Below, piece after piece: positions 45,677 through 55,344 of a stretch of DNA of 64,000 nucleotides. Both the position numbers and the translations under genes were made by a program. Each line of letters starts with the position of its first letter. The stretch's first letter is position 1. Origin of the DNA: Undibacterium sp. KW1 (GTDB taxonomy: Bacteria; Pseudomonadota; Gammaproteobacteria; Burkholderiales; Burkholderiaceae_D); assembly GCF_009937955.1 (NCBI RefSeq), contig NZ_AP018439.1, forward strand, positions 2,852,001 to 2,916,000, written 5' to 3'. The notes beneath the pieces are model-generated. The model saw nothing but the letters and a program-made list of their open reading frames with translations. It was not told the origin of the DNA and searched no databases.

Positions 45677-48061
45677 ATGACTACACGCCGTAAAAAAATT
45701 TGCCCAGAGACAGTAACGCAATTTGTCCGCCATGGTCGCAAGACAACGCGTAACCTGGTAGTGGGTGTGCTGATCACAGAAGCTTTTTGCATGAGTCCAA
45801 TTGCTTATGCTCAAACCCCGGATAAGCCAGCTGTACCTGCCACACCGGCCAAAGCCGCAACACCAGTCAAGCCTGCAGAACCCAAACCAGAAGAAACAAA
45901 TAGTAAAACTGGGCCGGTAAGCAAAACAGATAGCAAGCCAGTGACATCTGATGCGCCAGCCAGCAGTAGTGGCGAACCACAATCGGTGACCGTACAAGCA
46001 GAACGCCCCAGCAATCGCATTGATCGTCAGGTATATGATGTCAAATCAGATGTCGCCAGTACCAATGGTACAGCTGCTGATGCTCTTAACAATATCCCCT
46101 CTGTATCCGTAGATCCAGATGGCACAATCAGTCTGCGCGGCAGCACTAAAGTTCAAATCCTGATCGATGGAAAACCATCCGCCATGATGCAGGGCGACAA
46201 TCGTGGCGCATCGCTAAATGCCATGCCCTCGCACGACATAGAGTCTATAGAAGTGATCAATAATCCTGGCGCGCAATTTGGCAACGAAGGTGGTGGTGGG
46301 CCCATTCTCAATCTGGTCATGCGACGCAATCGTCAGCCTGGCGGCTTCGGCGTCGTCAATGCCAATGCCGGATCAGCGGGTCGCTATAACAGCGCTGCAT
46401 CTGGCAGTTATCATGAGGGCCTTTTTGGCATACAGGGTGGTGTCAACTTCCGCCACGATGGCAGAAATTCAGTGGGCGAGGCTGTCCGCGACCGGCTTGA
46501 TCTCGGTCAGCACAGTACTCAGGAATCTGCTTCTGCTGGCTTGAATAATTCTTCCGGTGTCAATGCTGCGATTACGTACAACATCGGCACGAAGGATACC
46601 CTCGGGGCCAATTTCTCTTATGCCAGACGCAACAATGACCAAAAATCGACAGACCACTACCTGAACATCGGCCAAATCAATAGTGACTATGTGCGTTCTA
46701 CCCAGCGCGGTGGCGAAAGCACCAATTACAGTTGGGGCGGTCGCTATGACCGCAAAGGCGACATCAACGGCGAAATAATGCGGCTGGACTTGCGTGTATC
46801 AGGTTCGGACAATACCAGCTCCAACGCGTATTCCAACGTATACTCCAACGTGGATGCGAGCAGTCCGATTATTTTTACCGATGTACACAGCAAGCAAAAT
46901 AATGCCAACAATATCAAGATCGTCGATTTTACCGGTGACTATGAACGCCCCGATGAAAAGGGTCTTTTGAAAATGGGCTACAAGATAGCCAATAACAAAA
47001 GTGAATTTGATACCAGCTATTTTAATATTGATCCCATCAGTAACACCGCCATCCTGAATCCGTCACGAACCAATAGCTATAATCTGGATGAAGCCAATAT
47101 TGCCCTGTACGGCTCGTATCAATTGCGCCTGAATGAAAAATGGGGTGTACTGGCAGGCCTGAGGACGGAGTATACGCATATCGATATCCAACAGCTGACT
47201 ACACGCATAGAGGCGACCAATCACTACATTAACTATATTCCCAGCTTCTTTGCCAGTTACAAGGCCAGTGACGACACCACCCTGCGTTTCAGTTATGCAC
47301 ATCGCATACGTCGCGCCAATGCCAATGAGCTCAATCCTTTTGTTGTCTATCGTGACGAGTTGAATTACTCCAGCGGCAACCCAAAATTGAAGCCGGCGCA
47401 AACAGATTCCTTTGAATTGGCGTATGAAACCAGAGTCATCGGGCTGGATATGAATATCCGTGGCTACTATCGCACAGAAAGCGACAGTATTTTGTCTCGA
47501 AAAATCCCGATCAACGACACTGTAGTGCTGACCACACTGGAAAACGGTGGAGGCAATCACTCCAGCGGTGTTGAATTCACGCTCAGCGGCAAGCTAACGC
47601 CCAAGCTTTCCATCAATACCAGCGGCAACCTGTTATTCATCGAACAAAAAATCCTGAATACCGCCGGTCAGGAAATTCAGCGTTCAGCATCTTCATTAAG
47701 TTTGCGCGGACGCTTTAATTATCAACTCAGCGAGCAAGATCAGCTGCAAATCAGCCTAAATTCCCAGGGGAAAACGCTCTCGGGCGAAGGTTATCGGCAA
47801 CCCAATTCCACTGCTAATTTCAGCCTGCGCCACACAATTACACCTAGCCTGAATCTGGTTCTGAACGTCACGGATATCTTTAACTCAAACAAAATTGAGA
47901 CCATCGTCGATACAGACACACTCAAAGAACACAATATCCGGCGTTATGACGGTCGCTTGATATATGTCGGGCTGTCTTATCGCTTTGGCGGCAATACAGC
48001 CGGCGGCCAGGGCAATAATCGTCAGGAAATGCGCCGCCCGCCTCCACCTGGCCAATCCTGA
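45677..48061 (+). CDS. TonB-dependent receptor with Pro/Ala-rich linker
   Basis: At 794 residues this is a second outer-membrane receptor. After a signal peptide (ending PIAYAQ) there is a low-complexity Pro/Ala/Lys stretch (about residues 50-110), then a plug domain (NIPSVSVDPDGTISLRGS, VQILIDGKPSAMMQ, SIEVINNPGAQFGNEGGGG) and a beta-barrel of the OMP_b-brl_3 kind. It ends with a glycine-, asparagine- and proline-rich tail after YVGLSYRFGG and thus lacks the usual terminal aromatic residue at the very end. The position between lyase and acetylesterases suggests RG-I fragment uptake; ligand unproven. Confidence 0.87.
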   Translation: MTTRRKKICPETVTQFVRHGRKTTRNLVVGVLITEAFCMSPIAYAQTPDKPAVPATPAKAATPVKPAEPKPEETNSKTGPVSKTDSKPVTSDAPASSSGEPQSVTVQAERPSNRIDRQVYDVKSDVASTNGTAADALNNIPSVSVDPDGTISLRGSTKVQILIDGKPSAMMQGDNRGASLNAMPSHDIESIEVINNPGAQFGNEGGGGPILNLVMRRNRQPGGFGVVNANAGSAGRYNSAASGSYHEGLFGIQGGVNFRHDGRNSVGEAVRDRLDLGQHSTQESASAGLNNSSGVNAAITYNIGTKDTLGANFSYARRNNDQKSTDHYLNIGQINSDYVRSTQRGGESTNYSWGGRYDRKGDINGEIMRLDLRVSGSDNTSSNAYSNVYSNVDASSPIIFTDVHSKQNNANNIKIVDFTGDYERPDEKGLLKMGYKIANNKSEFDTSYFNIDPISNTAILNPSRTNSYNLDEANIALYGSYQLRLNEKWGVLAGLRTEYTHIDIQQLTTRIEATNHYINYIPSFFASYKASDDTTLRFSYAHRIRRANANELNPFVVYRDELNYSSGNPKLKPAQTDSFELAYETRVIGLDMNIRGYYRTESDSILSRKIPINDTVVLTTLENGGGNHSSGVEFTLSGKLTPKLSINTSGNLLFIEQKILNTAGQEIQRSASSLSLRGRFNYQLSEQDQLQISLNSQGKTLSGEGYRQPNSTANFSLRHTITPSLNLVLNVTDIFNSNKIETIVDTDTLKEHNIRRYDGRLIYVGLSYRFGGNTAGGQGNNRQEMRRPPPPGQS

Positions 48062-48087
48062 TGCGGTCTTACCGCAATCCGGCGATC

Positions 48088-48122
48088 AACGGCCTGTCGA
48101 ATACTATCGACAGGCCGTTTTT
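48088..48122 (+). terminator. Rho-independent terminator of the second TonB receptor
   Basis: A perfect 13-bp stem (48088-48100 with 48107-48119), 6-base loop and a T-run directly follow the receptor gene. Confidence 0.9.
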
Positions 48123-48247
48123 CATCGAATGCCAATCACGACTCTGATTGTTTTTCTGAAAAACGGCCTTTGCCCCATAGCTACCCTAAAATGCATCAAT
48201 AATTTCCACAGCTTTTATTACTGCAAGAATTTCCTGAGCTGATTCCG

Positions 48248-49498
48248 ATGAAAAAAATACCGACTTTCAAGCTATTGATTTTTATTGGCAGCATCGCCTT
48301 TAGTAATATGCTCTACGCCCAAACATATTCATTTGATTTCAGTACAAAGCCTGCAGCGCAGTCCAAAGCGGTGAAAACAGATGCTATCTATTCCGCAGAG
48401 ACCGGATTTGGCTTTGAGAATGGTGCTCAGATCAGCACTACCAGCAATGGCATCAGCAGCGCTAAACCCTTCCTGTTTTCCGTTGCCGTACCCGAGGGAA
48501 ATTATCGCGTCAAACTCATGCTGGGTGATGATGACGGCGAATCTGAGACGACCGTCAAAGCAGAAACCCGCCGTCTGATGCTGGAAAAAATCAAAACCAG
48601 GAAAGGTGAACGCATAGAAAAAAGCTTCATCGTCAACGTACGCCGCCCTGGTATTGCTGGCGGTGGCGAAGTCAAATTGAAGCAGCGAGAAACAGGAGAA
48701 GAACAATTTACCTGGGACGACAAACTGACGCTGGAATTCAATGGCCCGCGCTCCAGCGTAGATGTCATCAGCATAGAGCGCGTAGAAAATGTGCCCACTC
48801 TTTATTTGCTGGGTGACTCTACTGTCACCGATCAACCAGGCGAACCTTACGCTAGTTGGGGGCAAATGCTGCCACGCTTTTTCTCAGCAGAGATCAGTGT
48901 CGCGAATTATGCGCAGTCAGGCGAATCCCTGGCATCTTCTAAAACGGCACGCAGGCTGGACAAAGTACTCAGCCTGGTCAAGCCTGACGACTATGTGCTG
49001 ATCCAATTTGGGCACAATGACATGAAGGCGGTGGATGTCGCCACTTACAAAAATAATCTGAAGACCTATACCGCAGCACTGGCTGAGAAACATGTGCAGG
49101 TGGTATTGGTCACCCAGGTACAACGCCACACATTTGAAGGTATGACGATCACCAATTCTCACAAGGGCTATCCGGATGCGGTACGTGAAGTCGCCAAAGA
49201 AGAAAACCTGCCTCTGATTGATCTGCACGCCATGAGCAAGGTCTTTTATGAAGCACTGGGGCCAGAAAAGTCTTTGCTGGCATTTAAACCGGGGGATGGT
49301 ACCCATCACAATGCCTACGGCGCTTATGAACTGGCCAGGTGCATTGTGGAAGGTGTGCGGCAAAGCAAATTACCTCTCAAAAAATTCATCCTGGCTCAGC
49401 CGGAAAGTTTTGATCCTGCAAAGCCGGACGTGCCAGAGTCATTTTTCATGCCGGCCAGTCCGGCTATCGTCAGTATAAAAAAGCCAGATGGCAGTTGA
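48248..49498 (+). CDS. rhamnogalacturonan acetylesterase (CE12-like) with N-terminal beta-domain
   Basis: The 416-residue secreted protein (signal ending MLYAQ) combines an N-terminal carbohydrate-binding-like beta-sandwich (about 25-175; YSFDFSTKP, VPEGNYRVKLMLGDDDGES) with a SGNH esterase domain (about 180-390). SGNH blocks are YLLGDSTVTD (Ser), AQSGES (Gly), IQFGHNDMK (Asn) and the Asp-His pair in GDGTHHN. This layout matches the longer CE12 members such as B. subtilis YxiM. It would remove acetyl groups from GalA residues so that lyases can act. First of three SGNH genes in a row. Confidence 0.86.
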   Translation: MKKIPTFKLLIFIGSIAFSNMLYAQTYSFDFSTKPAAQSKAVKTDAIYSAETGFGFENGAQISTTSNGISSAKPFLFSVAVPEGNYRVKLMLGDDDGESETTVKAETRRLMLEKIKTRKGERIEKSFIVNVRRPGIAGGGEVKLKQRETGEEQFTWDDKLTLEFNGPRSSVDVISIERVENVPTLYLLGDSTVTDQPGEPYASWGQMLPRFFSAEISVANYAQSGESLASSKTARRLDKVLSLVKPDDYVLIQFGHNDMKAVDVATYKNNLKTYTAALAEKHVQVVLVTQVQRHTFEGMTITNSHKGYPDAVREVAKEENLPLIDLHAMSKVFYEALGPEKSLLAFKPGDGTHHNAYGAYELARCIVEGVRQSKLPLKKFILAQPESFDPAKPDVPESFFMPASPAIVSIKKPDGS

Positions 49499-49568
49499 GT
49501 TGTCGTTGAGGCGCGCCTTATAATCAGTTGATTCAATGACTGCCATGACACCGTTTACAGGACTTTTC

Positions 49569-50435
49569 ATGATTATACATAGCGCAATCCCTATCTCGTG
49601 GAATAAGGCCTTGCAGGCTTTAATCCTTCTGGCGGTAGTTAGTGTAGCCTCAGCACAGACTGTGAAAGAAGATGACAGACCAGTTGTGGAAGAAAGCAAA
49701 CAGATCATCAATCAGGCGGCTGACCCTAAATTGCCCTCCTTCTTTATCGTTGGCGACTCCACAGCTCGTAGTGACGCACCCATGCGTGGCTGGGCAGATG
49801 AAATAGCACCCTATTTCGACTCAAAAAAAATCAACGTCATCAATCGTGCCATAGGCGGGCGTAGTAGTCGCACCTATATTCAGGAGGGTCGATGGGACAA
49901 GGTATTGGGCGAAATGAAAGCTGGTGATTTCTTGCTGGTACAGTTTGGGCATAATGATGTTGGTCCGGTTGATGCCAGAGGCAAATTCAGAGGCACATTG
50001 CGCAGCACTGGAGAAGATACCGAAATCATCAACAGACCAGATGGCAGCGTTGAAATCGTGCACAGCTACGGCTGGTATTTGAAAAAATACATACAAGATG
50101 CCAGGGCGAAGGGTATTTCCATCATTATCGCAACTCCAGTGCCACACAAGGACTGGACTAATGATTTTGCCGAGCATCGCAAGCTGGCAAGCATAGTCGC
50201 CAATGAAACCCAGGTAGCCTTGATTGATGTTACAGCCATAACTGGCAAAACTTACGACGTCCTGGGCAAGGAAAAAGTCGATACCTTGTTTAGCGACCAG
50301 CGCACCCATACCAACGTCACCGGCGCGAGGATTAATGCAGAATCCGTCATTGCGGGCATCAAAGGTCTCTCAGGCAATGGATTGAACAACTATCTTTCAC
50401 TTAAAGCTGGCCTTATATCACCTCAGCCTGAGTGA
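49569..50435 (+). CDS. rhamnogalacturonan acetylesterase (CE12-like)
   Basis: At about 288 residues it has a hydrophobic signal peptide (ending SVASAQ) and a single SGNH domain: FFIVGDSTARS (Ser), RAIGGRSSRTY (Gly), VQFGHNDVG (Asn) and SDQRTHTNVTGA (Asp/His). The sequence is typical of CE12 RG acetylesterases such as YesT/YesY. ATG 49569 is chosen because ACAGGA lies 6 bases upstream; an ATG at 49536 is also in frame. It follows the YxiM-like gene by 70 bases. Confidence 0.87.
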   Translation: MIIHSAIPISWNKALQALILLAVVSVASAQTVKEDDRPVVEESKQIINQAADPKLPSFFIVGDSTARSDAPMRGWADEIAPYFDSKKINVINRAIGGRSSRTYIQEGRWDKVLGEMKAGDFLLVQFGHNDVGPVDARGKFRGTLRSTGEDTEIINRPDGSVEIVHSYGWYLKKYIQDARAKGISIIIATPVPHKDWTNDFAEHRKLASIVANETQVALIDVTAITGKTYDVLGKEKVDTLFSDQRTHTNVTGARINAESVIAGIKGLSGNGLNNYLSLKAGLISPQPE

Positions 50436-50472
50436 AATTCTCTGATAACTCACAATCCTATATATTCACCTC

Positions 50473-51177
50473 ATGAAACGCTTGATTTTATCTGCCCTTC
50501 TGTTTACTTCTATTTGTCATGCACAAGTAAGTTCGCTACCTGTCAAACAGCCTACTACGATTGCAAGTGATCAGAATTACAGTCCCAAATTGGCTTATCA
50601 AATCTACTTTAATGACTATATAACATTAAGGAAAAATCGCCCGTCTGATCTGATTTTCATTGGTGACTCGATTACAGAACAATGGCGATGGGGAGCGGGC
50701 TCTTCTGTTTGGAAAAAACACTTTGAAGAGCGCGCGATCGATTTTGGGTTGGGATCGGACAAAACCCAACATACTATCTGGCGCTTGGAAAATATCGACC
50801 TGTCAGCCTTTACTCCCCAGGTCGCTATCATCCTGATTGGCACAAACAATGTACAGGATACACCGGAAGAAATTGCAGACGGTGTGAAAGCCGTCATCGC
50901 CGCCACTCAAAAGAAATTCAATGGCATCAAGATTGTTTTGTTGAGTATTTTACCTAATGCGCGTGCGACAGAAAAAATGGCTGCAACCAATAAGCTGCTG
51001 GCGCCACTGGATGACCAAAGAAACATTTATTATCTCGATCTCGCGGCGCAACTCCCACCTGCCGGTGACAACTGGAAAGGCATCAGTAAAGACAAGTTGC
51101 ATCTATCCGTTGAAGGATACGAAATTTGGGCAAGCGCCCTGGAGCCTCTGCTTTCTACAATAATGAATCAAAAATAA
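50473..51177 (+). CDS. SGNH/GDSL hydrolase, secreted
   Basis: This 234-residue protein with a short signal peptide (ending SICHAQ) is an SGNH hydrolase: LIFIGDSITEQW (Ser), GLGSDKTQH (Gly), ILIGTNNVQD (Asn) and KDKLHLSVEGYE (His with the usual Asp position held by the preceding Asp). It resembles the platelet-activating-factor-acetylhydrolase / sialate-esterase-like group and not CE12. It is placed 37 bases after the second CE12 gene, so a role in removing esters from pectin or other plant glycans is likely but unproven. Confidence 0.82.
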   Translation: MKRLILSALLFTSICHAQVSSLPVKQPTTIASDQNYSPKLAYQIYFNDYITLRKNRPSDLIFIGDSITEQWRWGAGSSVWKKHFEERAIDFGLGSDKTQHTIWRLENIDLSAFTPQVAIILIGTNNVQDTPEEIADGVKAVIAATQKKFNGIKIVLLSILPNARATEKMAATNKLLAPLDDQRNIYYLDLAAQLPPAGDNWKGISKDKLHLSVEGYEIWASALEPLLSTIMNQK

Positions 51178-51226
51178 ATTTGTCGTTTTTGGCAAATTCA
51201 TTTTTTTTGCGGGCACAGCGCTGTGC

Positions 51227-51252
51227 AAACAAATACTCAGTATTTGTTTTAA
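51227..51252 (+). terminator. AT-rich stem-loop after the SGNH gene
   Basis: AAACAAATA and TATTTGTTT form a 9-bp stem with a CTCAG loop, followed by T and A/T-rich sequence. A 14-bp palindrome, GCACAGCGCTGTGC (51213-51226), lies immediately upstream. Together they probably end the acetylesterase transcript. Confidence 0.5.
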
Positions 51253-51465
51253 TTTTCCGCATTCACATCTACGTGGAAATTAAATATTGATCCTCAAATT
51301 GCAAGGAAAATAAATTCTTGCAGCAAATGTTTGGGGCAAATCCCTATTGTTGCAATTATTTTGCGCTAACATAATCCTTTCAAGGATTTTGGCCAGAACA
51401 TCCTCAGTGTCAAAAAAATTTCTGGTTTTCTCTTTCAGTAACTGATAGATAACAGGAGTTATTCC

Positions 51466-52853
51466 ATGAAGACTTTGATGACAAAGACGTACAGCACACC
51501 TTTTTTGAGGACAACACTCATTGTCTGCGGTTTATTGGCTACTCCACTGATCGCGACATCACAAACCAAACCAGCCGCCAGTGCACAAGGCAAAGTCGCT
51601 GCTACAAAATCTGGCACACAAGTGGTCAAGCCGCCGATTGCATTTGCGTATATCGATCTGGCGACCAATGCCAGTGATATGCCGGGTGGCATGATGGGCG
51701 GGGCTATGCAGGGTGCGCAATCTGGTGGCTTCTTTGGTGCCCTGGGTGGCATGGCTCGCGGTGGCACCGGTAACAATGACAGAGGTAATGTTTTCGGAAA
51801 TACGCATTCCATGGGTTTTGCCAGTGGCAGATTCATGGATGTATCCGTATTCACAAACAAGAATACCTCGCTGACAGATGCCAACCAGATGATCCCTGCT
51901 GGCATGAACCTCGGTGATAGTTTGAAGCTGCTAGCGCCAGCCCCAGAAAAACCAGTGCAATACACACCTTCTGAAGAAACACCATCCGAGCCCAGCTATG
52001 AAAAACCCAAAGGCAAAATTTCGATTTATTGGGGTTGCGGCGAAACCATAAGGCCGGGGCAGCCGCGTACTCTCGATGCAGCCAAGGCATCGCCAGAAGA
52101 TTATGCAAAATTCTTTACCATGCGCGGCAAAGTCACCAAGGGTGCGCGTTCACAACCTGGCAACCCGGCATGGCCAAACAAGAGCGATGACAGAAAAGTG
52201 CCTGACACTGCTTCACTGGTTGGCCAGCATCATTTTGTCGGTAATGGCATACCTGAGAGCTTCAAACTCAATCTGGCGTCAAACAATGATTTGATGGCAG
52301 CGATTGAACTGGTACAAACCAAGAAGGCTGGCGGGGTTGGACTGGAGTGGAAATCAGTGCCAAATGCGCGTGGCTATTTCATCAGTGTCATGGGTGGACA
52401 GTCGGGGAGTGGCGATAACCCGAAGTCATAGTCTGGACATCCAGTGAATTGCCAGACTTTGGCTTTGGCCTGGTGGATTATCAAGCCAATGCAGATGTCG
52501 ATAAGTGGCTTAATGAAAAAGTCATCCTGCCCGCCAGTACGACCAAATGCGATGTTCCAAAAGGTATTTTTGGTGATCAGGGAGCGGGCATGCTGCGCAT
52601 GATTGCCTACGGCTCAGATGCTTATTTTGCCTACCCTCCTCGTCCGAGCGATCCAAAAATTGCCTGGGAACCAGATTGGCAAACCAAGCTGCGTATGAAA
52701 TCGACTTATAGCTCCATACTAGGTGGTATGGGCGACATGGGTGGACGCAGGTCCAATAATGCATCACAAGCAGAGCAACAGCAAAGGCCTGAACAAAAAG
52801 AAGAACCCAAGGTCAAGGCAACAGATGTCCTGAAAGGTTTGCTGGGTTTCTGA
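51466..52853 (+). pseudogene. secreted protein of unknown function, interrupted by a -1 frameshift
   Basis: The first frame (51466-52431) encodes a signal peptide (about 1-28), a Gly/Met-rich stretch (MPGGMMGGAMQ and onward) and a domain with YWGCGETIRPGQPRTLDAA; it stops at 52429-52431. The same protein continues in another frame: adding one A at the GAAG near 52422 restores PKVIVWTSSELPDFGFG and then runs to 52853, giving about 462 residues in all. The C-terminal part contains CDVPKGIF and a Gln/Glu-rich tail ending KGLLGF. AGGAG lies 7 bases before the ATG. I do not recognise the family. A sequencing error is as likely as a true mutation. Confidence 0.7.
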
Positions 52854-52889
52854 TTCAAGCTTGCAGCTTAGAGCGGCGGCTGAGCCATG

Positions 52890-52921
52890 TTGATCAATGC
52901 TTTGATGAATGCATTGATCAA
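52890..52921. repeat. inverted repeat between convergent genes
   Basis: TTGATCAATGC and GCATTGATCAA form a perfect 11-bp dyad with a 10-base spacer that itself contains GATGAAT. A related GATGAATCAATCAATGCC follows at 52932. There is no T-run, so it is not a standard terminator. Confidence 0.6.
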
Positions 52922-53004
52922 TACCTTGGCCGATGAATCAATCAATGCCCTGCAATGGTATGAATGGAAAACGACAGGCATTCATATCATTAAAAGTTCT
53001 TCCT

Positions 53005-53952
53005 TCAATACCCTTTCACTCTATCTACCGTCACAGGCAACTCCCCCGTAGATCTATAACGCCGGATATTATTGGCCACAATCAAAGAAGCCGTTTCTCT
53101 GTCTGTGGGTGCGGAGCAATGCGGTAATACTGTCACAGACGGATGCTGCCAGTGCCATGCAATGGCGGGCAAAGGTTCTGTTTCAAATACGTCGAGAATT
53201 GCATGACCGATATGCCCGCTATCCAGGGCGATATGCAAATCATGATCATTGATGATAGCCCCTCGTGCGAAATTGATCAGGGATGCATCTCGCGGCAAGG
53301 CTTGCAGGATTTGGGCATTGATCAGTCCTTTGGTATCTGATGTCAGTGGTAACAGACAAACGAGGATATCGGTTTTTGCCAGCATGACTGGCAATTCATC
53401 TGTACCTGCAAAACATTCTACACCGGCAAATTCTTTACGATTGCGGCTCCAGCCTACGACATTAAAGCCTGCACGCAGCAGGCTGTTCGCCGCCGCCTCA
53501 CCCAATGCACCGAGGCCCAACAAACCTATGGTTCTTTGTTGAGGGCGCAAATATTCAAGTGGTTGCCAGAGCTGCTGCTTTTGTTGTCGCGCATAAGCTG
53601 GCATATCTCTATGCAGGTACAGCGTCCAGGCCAGCACTGCTTCGGACATGGTGGTGGCCAGTTGTGGGTCTATCAAGCGGACGATTTTCAGCTCAGTGTC
53701 TGCCAAATCTGAAATCAGTCTTTCTACTCCCGCCCAGACACTATGCACCCATTGCAATTGCGGTAATTGCTTCAACTGCGCAGGATCAGGATTGGCAACG
53801 ATGGCGACTTTACAAGTAGCTTTGTCCTCATCGCTCATGCTGTCAAAGGCGACAATCTGTTCGTCTGGCAGATTCTTTTGCAGCGCATCTACCCAAGCCT
53901 GGGTATGGGAATAAGCAGGCGCTGCCAGGAATGGAATTTTAGTTGAACTCAT
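53005..53952 (-). CDS. D-2-hydroxyacid dehydrogenase, GhrA-like (glyoxylate/hydroxypyruvate reductase)
   Basis: The 315-residue cytoplasmic enzyme is of the GhrA branch: LQWVHSVWAGVE, the NAD(P) motif GLLGLGALGEAAA, the catalytic Arg in NFARGAIIND, the Glu region DVFETEPLPA and the His in VLPHCSAPTDRETAS. It reduces glyoxylate, hydroxypyruvate or a similar 2-keto acid. The operon partner upstream is a VOC-fold protein (4-base overlap), and a LysR regulator is divergent from the pair. There is no obvious tie to the pectin genes. Confidence 0.82.
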   Translation of the reverse strand: MSSTKIPFLAAPAYSHTQAWVDALQKNLPDEQIVAFDSMSDEDKATCKVAIVANPDPAQLKQLPQLQWVHSVWAGVERLISDLADTELKIVRLIDPQLATTMSEAVLAWTLYLHRDMPAYARQQKQQLWQPLEYLRPQQRTIGLLGLGALGEAAANSLLRAGFNVVGWSRNRKEFAGVECFAGTDELPVMLAKTDILVCLLPLTSDTKGLINAQILQALPRDASLINFARGAIINDHDLHIALDSGHIGHAILDVFETEPLPAIAWHWQHPSVTVLPHCSAPTDRETASLIVANNIRRYRSTGELPVTVDRVKGY

Positions 53953-54362
53953 TTGTCGTAAATACTTTCCAGATTGTTGAAACCTTTGATTTCTATGGGA
54001 TTTCCTGAGGGATCAAGAAAGAACATGGTCGCTTGCTCACCCGATTGGCCAGCAAAACGAATCGATGGTTCCAATACAAAGTCGAGATCATGACCACGCA
54101 GGCGATCGGCCAGCATCGTCCAGTCCTTCATCGCGAGTATTACACCCAGGTGCGGCATGGGCACCAGATGATCCCCTACCCTGCCTGTATTAGTCGTAGC
54201 GAACGGCGTGCCCAGATGCAAGGAAATTTGATGACCAAAAAAATCAAAATCTACCCAGGTGGCCGTACTGCGCCCCTCTTTGCAGCCCAATATGCCTGCA
54301 TAAAATTGCCGTGCCTGATCAAGATCATGCACATGATAGGCAAGATGAAATAAAGCTTTCAT
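53949..54362 (-). CDS. VOC-family (glyoxalase/dioxygenase fold) protein
   Basis: At 137 residues it holds two beta-alpha-beta-beta-beta modules: LFHLAYHVHDLDQARQFYAG at the start with a metal-site His, VDFDFFGHQISLHLG in the middle and MFFLDPSGNPIEIKGFNN at the end with a metal-site Glu. The family includes glyoxalase I, extradiol dioxygenases and resistance proteins, so function stays open. ATG 54362 has GGAAC 8 bases upstream. It is the first gene of a two-gene operon with the GhrA-like enzyme. Confidence 0.78.
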   Translation of the reverse strand: MKALFHLAYHVHDLDQARQFYAGILGCKEGRSTATWVDFDFFGHQISLHLGTPFATTNTGRVGDHLVPMPHLGVILAMKDWTMLADRLRGHDLDFVLEPSIRFAGQSGEQATMFFLDPSGNPIEIKGFNNLESIYDK

Positions 54363-54480
54363 GGATATAGTTCCGTATTGCATTATCGCTGCTCAGATGG
54401 TGATTCACAATATTGCATGCTAGCGTCATTTTTTCATAAGAGATAGCATATTATTTTTAATCCATTCGAAAGAATTTTTT

Positions 54481-55344
54481 ATGGATAGCCGCTATCTACA
54501 AAGCCTGATTGCCACGATAGAACATGGGTCTATTGCCGAAGCCGCAAGAATTGAGAACCTGACCGCAGCAGCGATCAGCCAGAGAATTCAGGCTTTGGAG
54601 AGGGGGTTGGGTTTTCCCTTATTGTCGAGACAGACGCATGCGGCAAAACCGACCCAGGCTTGCCTTTATCTGCTGCCACGGGCACGAAATATCGTGCGCG
54701 AGATTAGCCTGTTGGCTGGTGACGCCGACCTTGATGGCTTGACAGGCACAATCAAGATAGGCGCCATTTCCACCGCGATGACAGGCATGCTGCCAACCGT
54801 CTTAAGGTATTTGACCAGACATGCACCAAAATTGAAGGCTGGCATCGTGCCTGGCACGTCCCGCTCCTTATATCAGTCTGTGCAGGATGAAGAGATAGAT
54901 GCGGCAATACTGGTTGCTCCTCCATTTGATTTGCCTAAAAGCCTGATAGCGCACCACATAAAAACAGAGCACCTGGTCTTACTTTCCAGACAAGCACCAC
55001 AAAACGATATCTTGTCCACGCTACAATCAAAGCCCTATTTGCGTTATGACCCGACAGCATGGGGTGGCCGGTATGCTGAGAAATTTCTTCAAGACCAGGG
55101 CTTGGCGCTGGAAGCCATGTGCGACCTCGATGCACTGGAAACCATCGCCATGCTGGTCGCAGATGATGTAGGCGTCAGTTTGGTACCGCACTGGTCAGGC
55201 TTGGTAAAATTGGCGAGACATTGCGTATTAACGCCCATCCCCAACCCTGCCTATGCACGTAACCTTGTTTTACTTAGCAAAACGCAACATCCGCGACCTG
55301 CAATGTTGGGCATGTTGCTGCGATCATTGAAAATCAAGTCTTAA
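54481..55344 (+). CDS. LysR-family transcriptional regulator
   Basis: The 287-residue protein has a LysR HTH (LQSLIATIEHGSIAEAARIE, TAAAISQRIQALERGLGFPL) and an effector domain (TIKIGAISTAMTGMLPTVL, EEIDAAILVAPPF). It is divergent from the VOC/GhrA-like operon with a 118-bp space between, which is the usual arrangement for a LysR regulator and its target. The inducer is unknown. Its stop overlaps the stop of the convergent RNase H-like gene by 4 bases. Confidence 0.83.
   Translation: MDSRYLQSLIATIEHGSIAEAARIENLTAAAISQRIQALERGLGFPLLSRQTHAAKPTQACLYLLPRARNIVREISLLAGDADLDGLTGTIKIGAISTAMTGMLPTVLRYLTRHAPKLKAGIVPGTSRSLYQSVQDEEIDAAILVAPPFDLPKSLIAHHIKTEHLVLLSRQAPQNDILSTLQSKPYLRYDPTAWGGRYAEKFLQDQGLALEAMCDLDALETIAMLVADDVGVSLVPHWSGLVKLARHCVLTPIPNPAYARNLVLLSKTQHPRPAMLGMLLRSLKIKS

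Noticed and set aside
52415..52435. Programmed ribosomal frameshifting as explanation for the broken reading frame
   Set aside because: No slippery heptamer, and no downstream stem-loop was seen near the switch. A simple deletion or read error explains it better.
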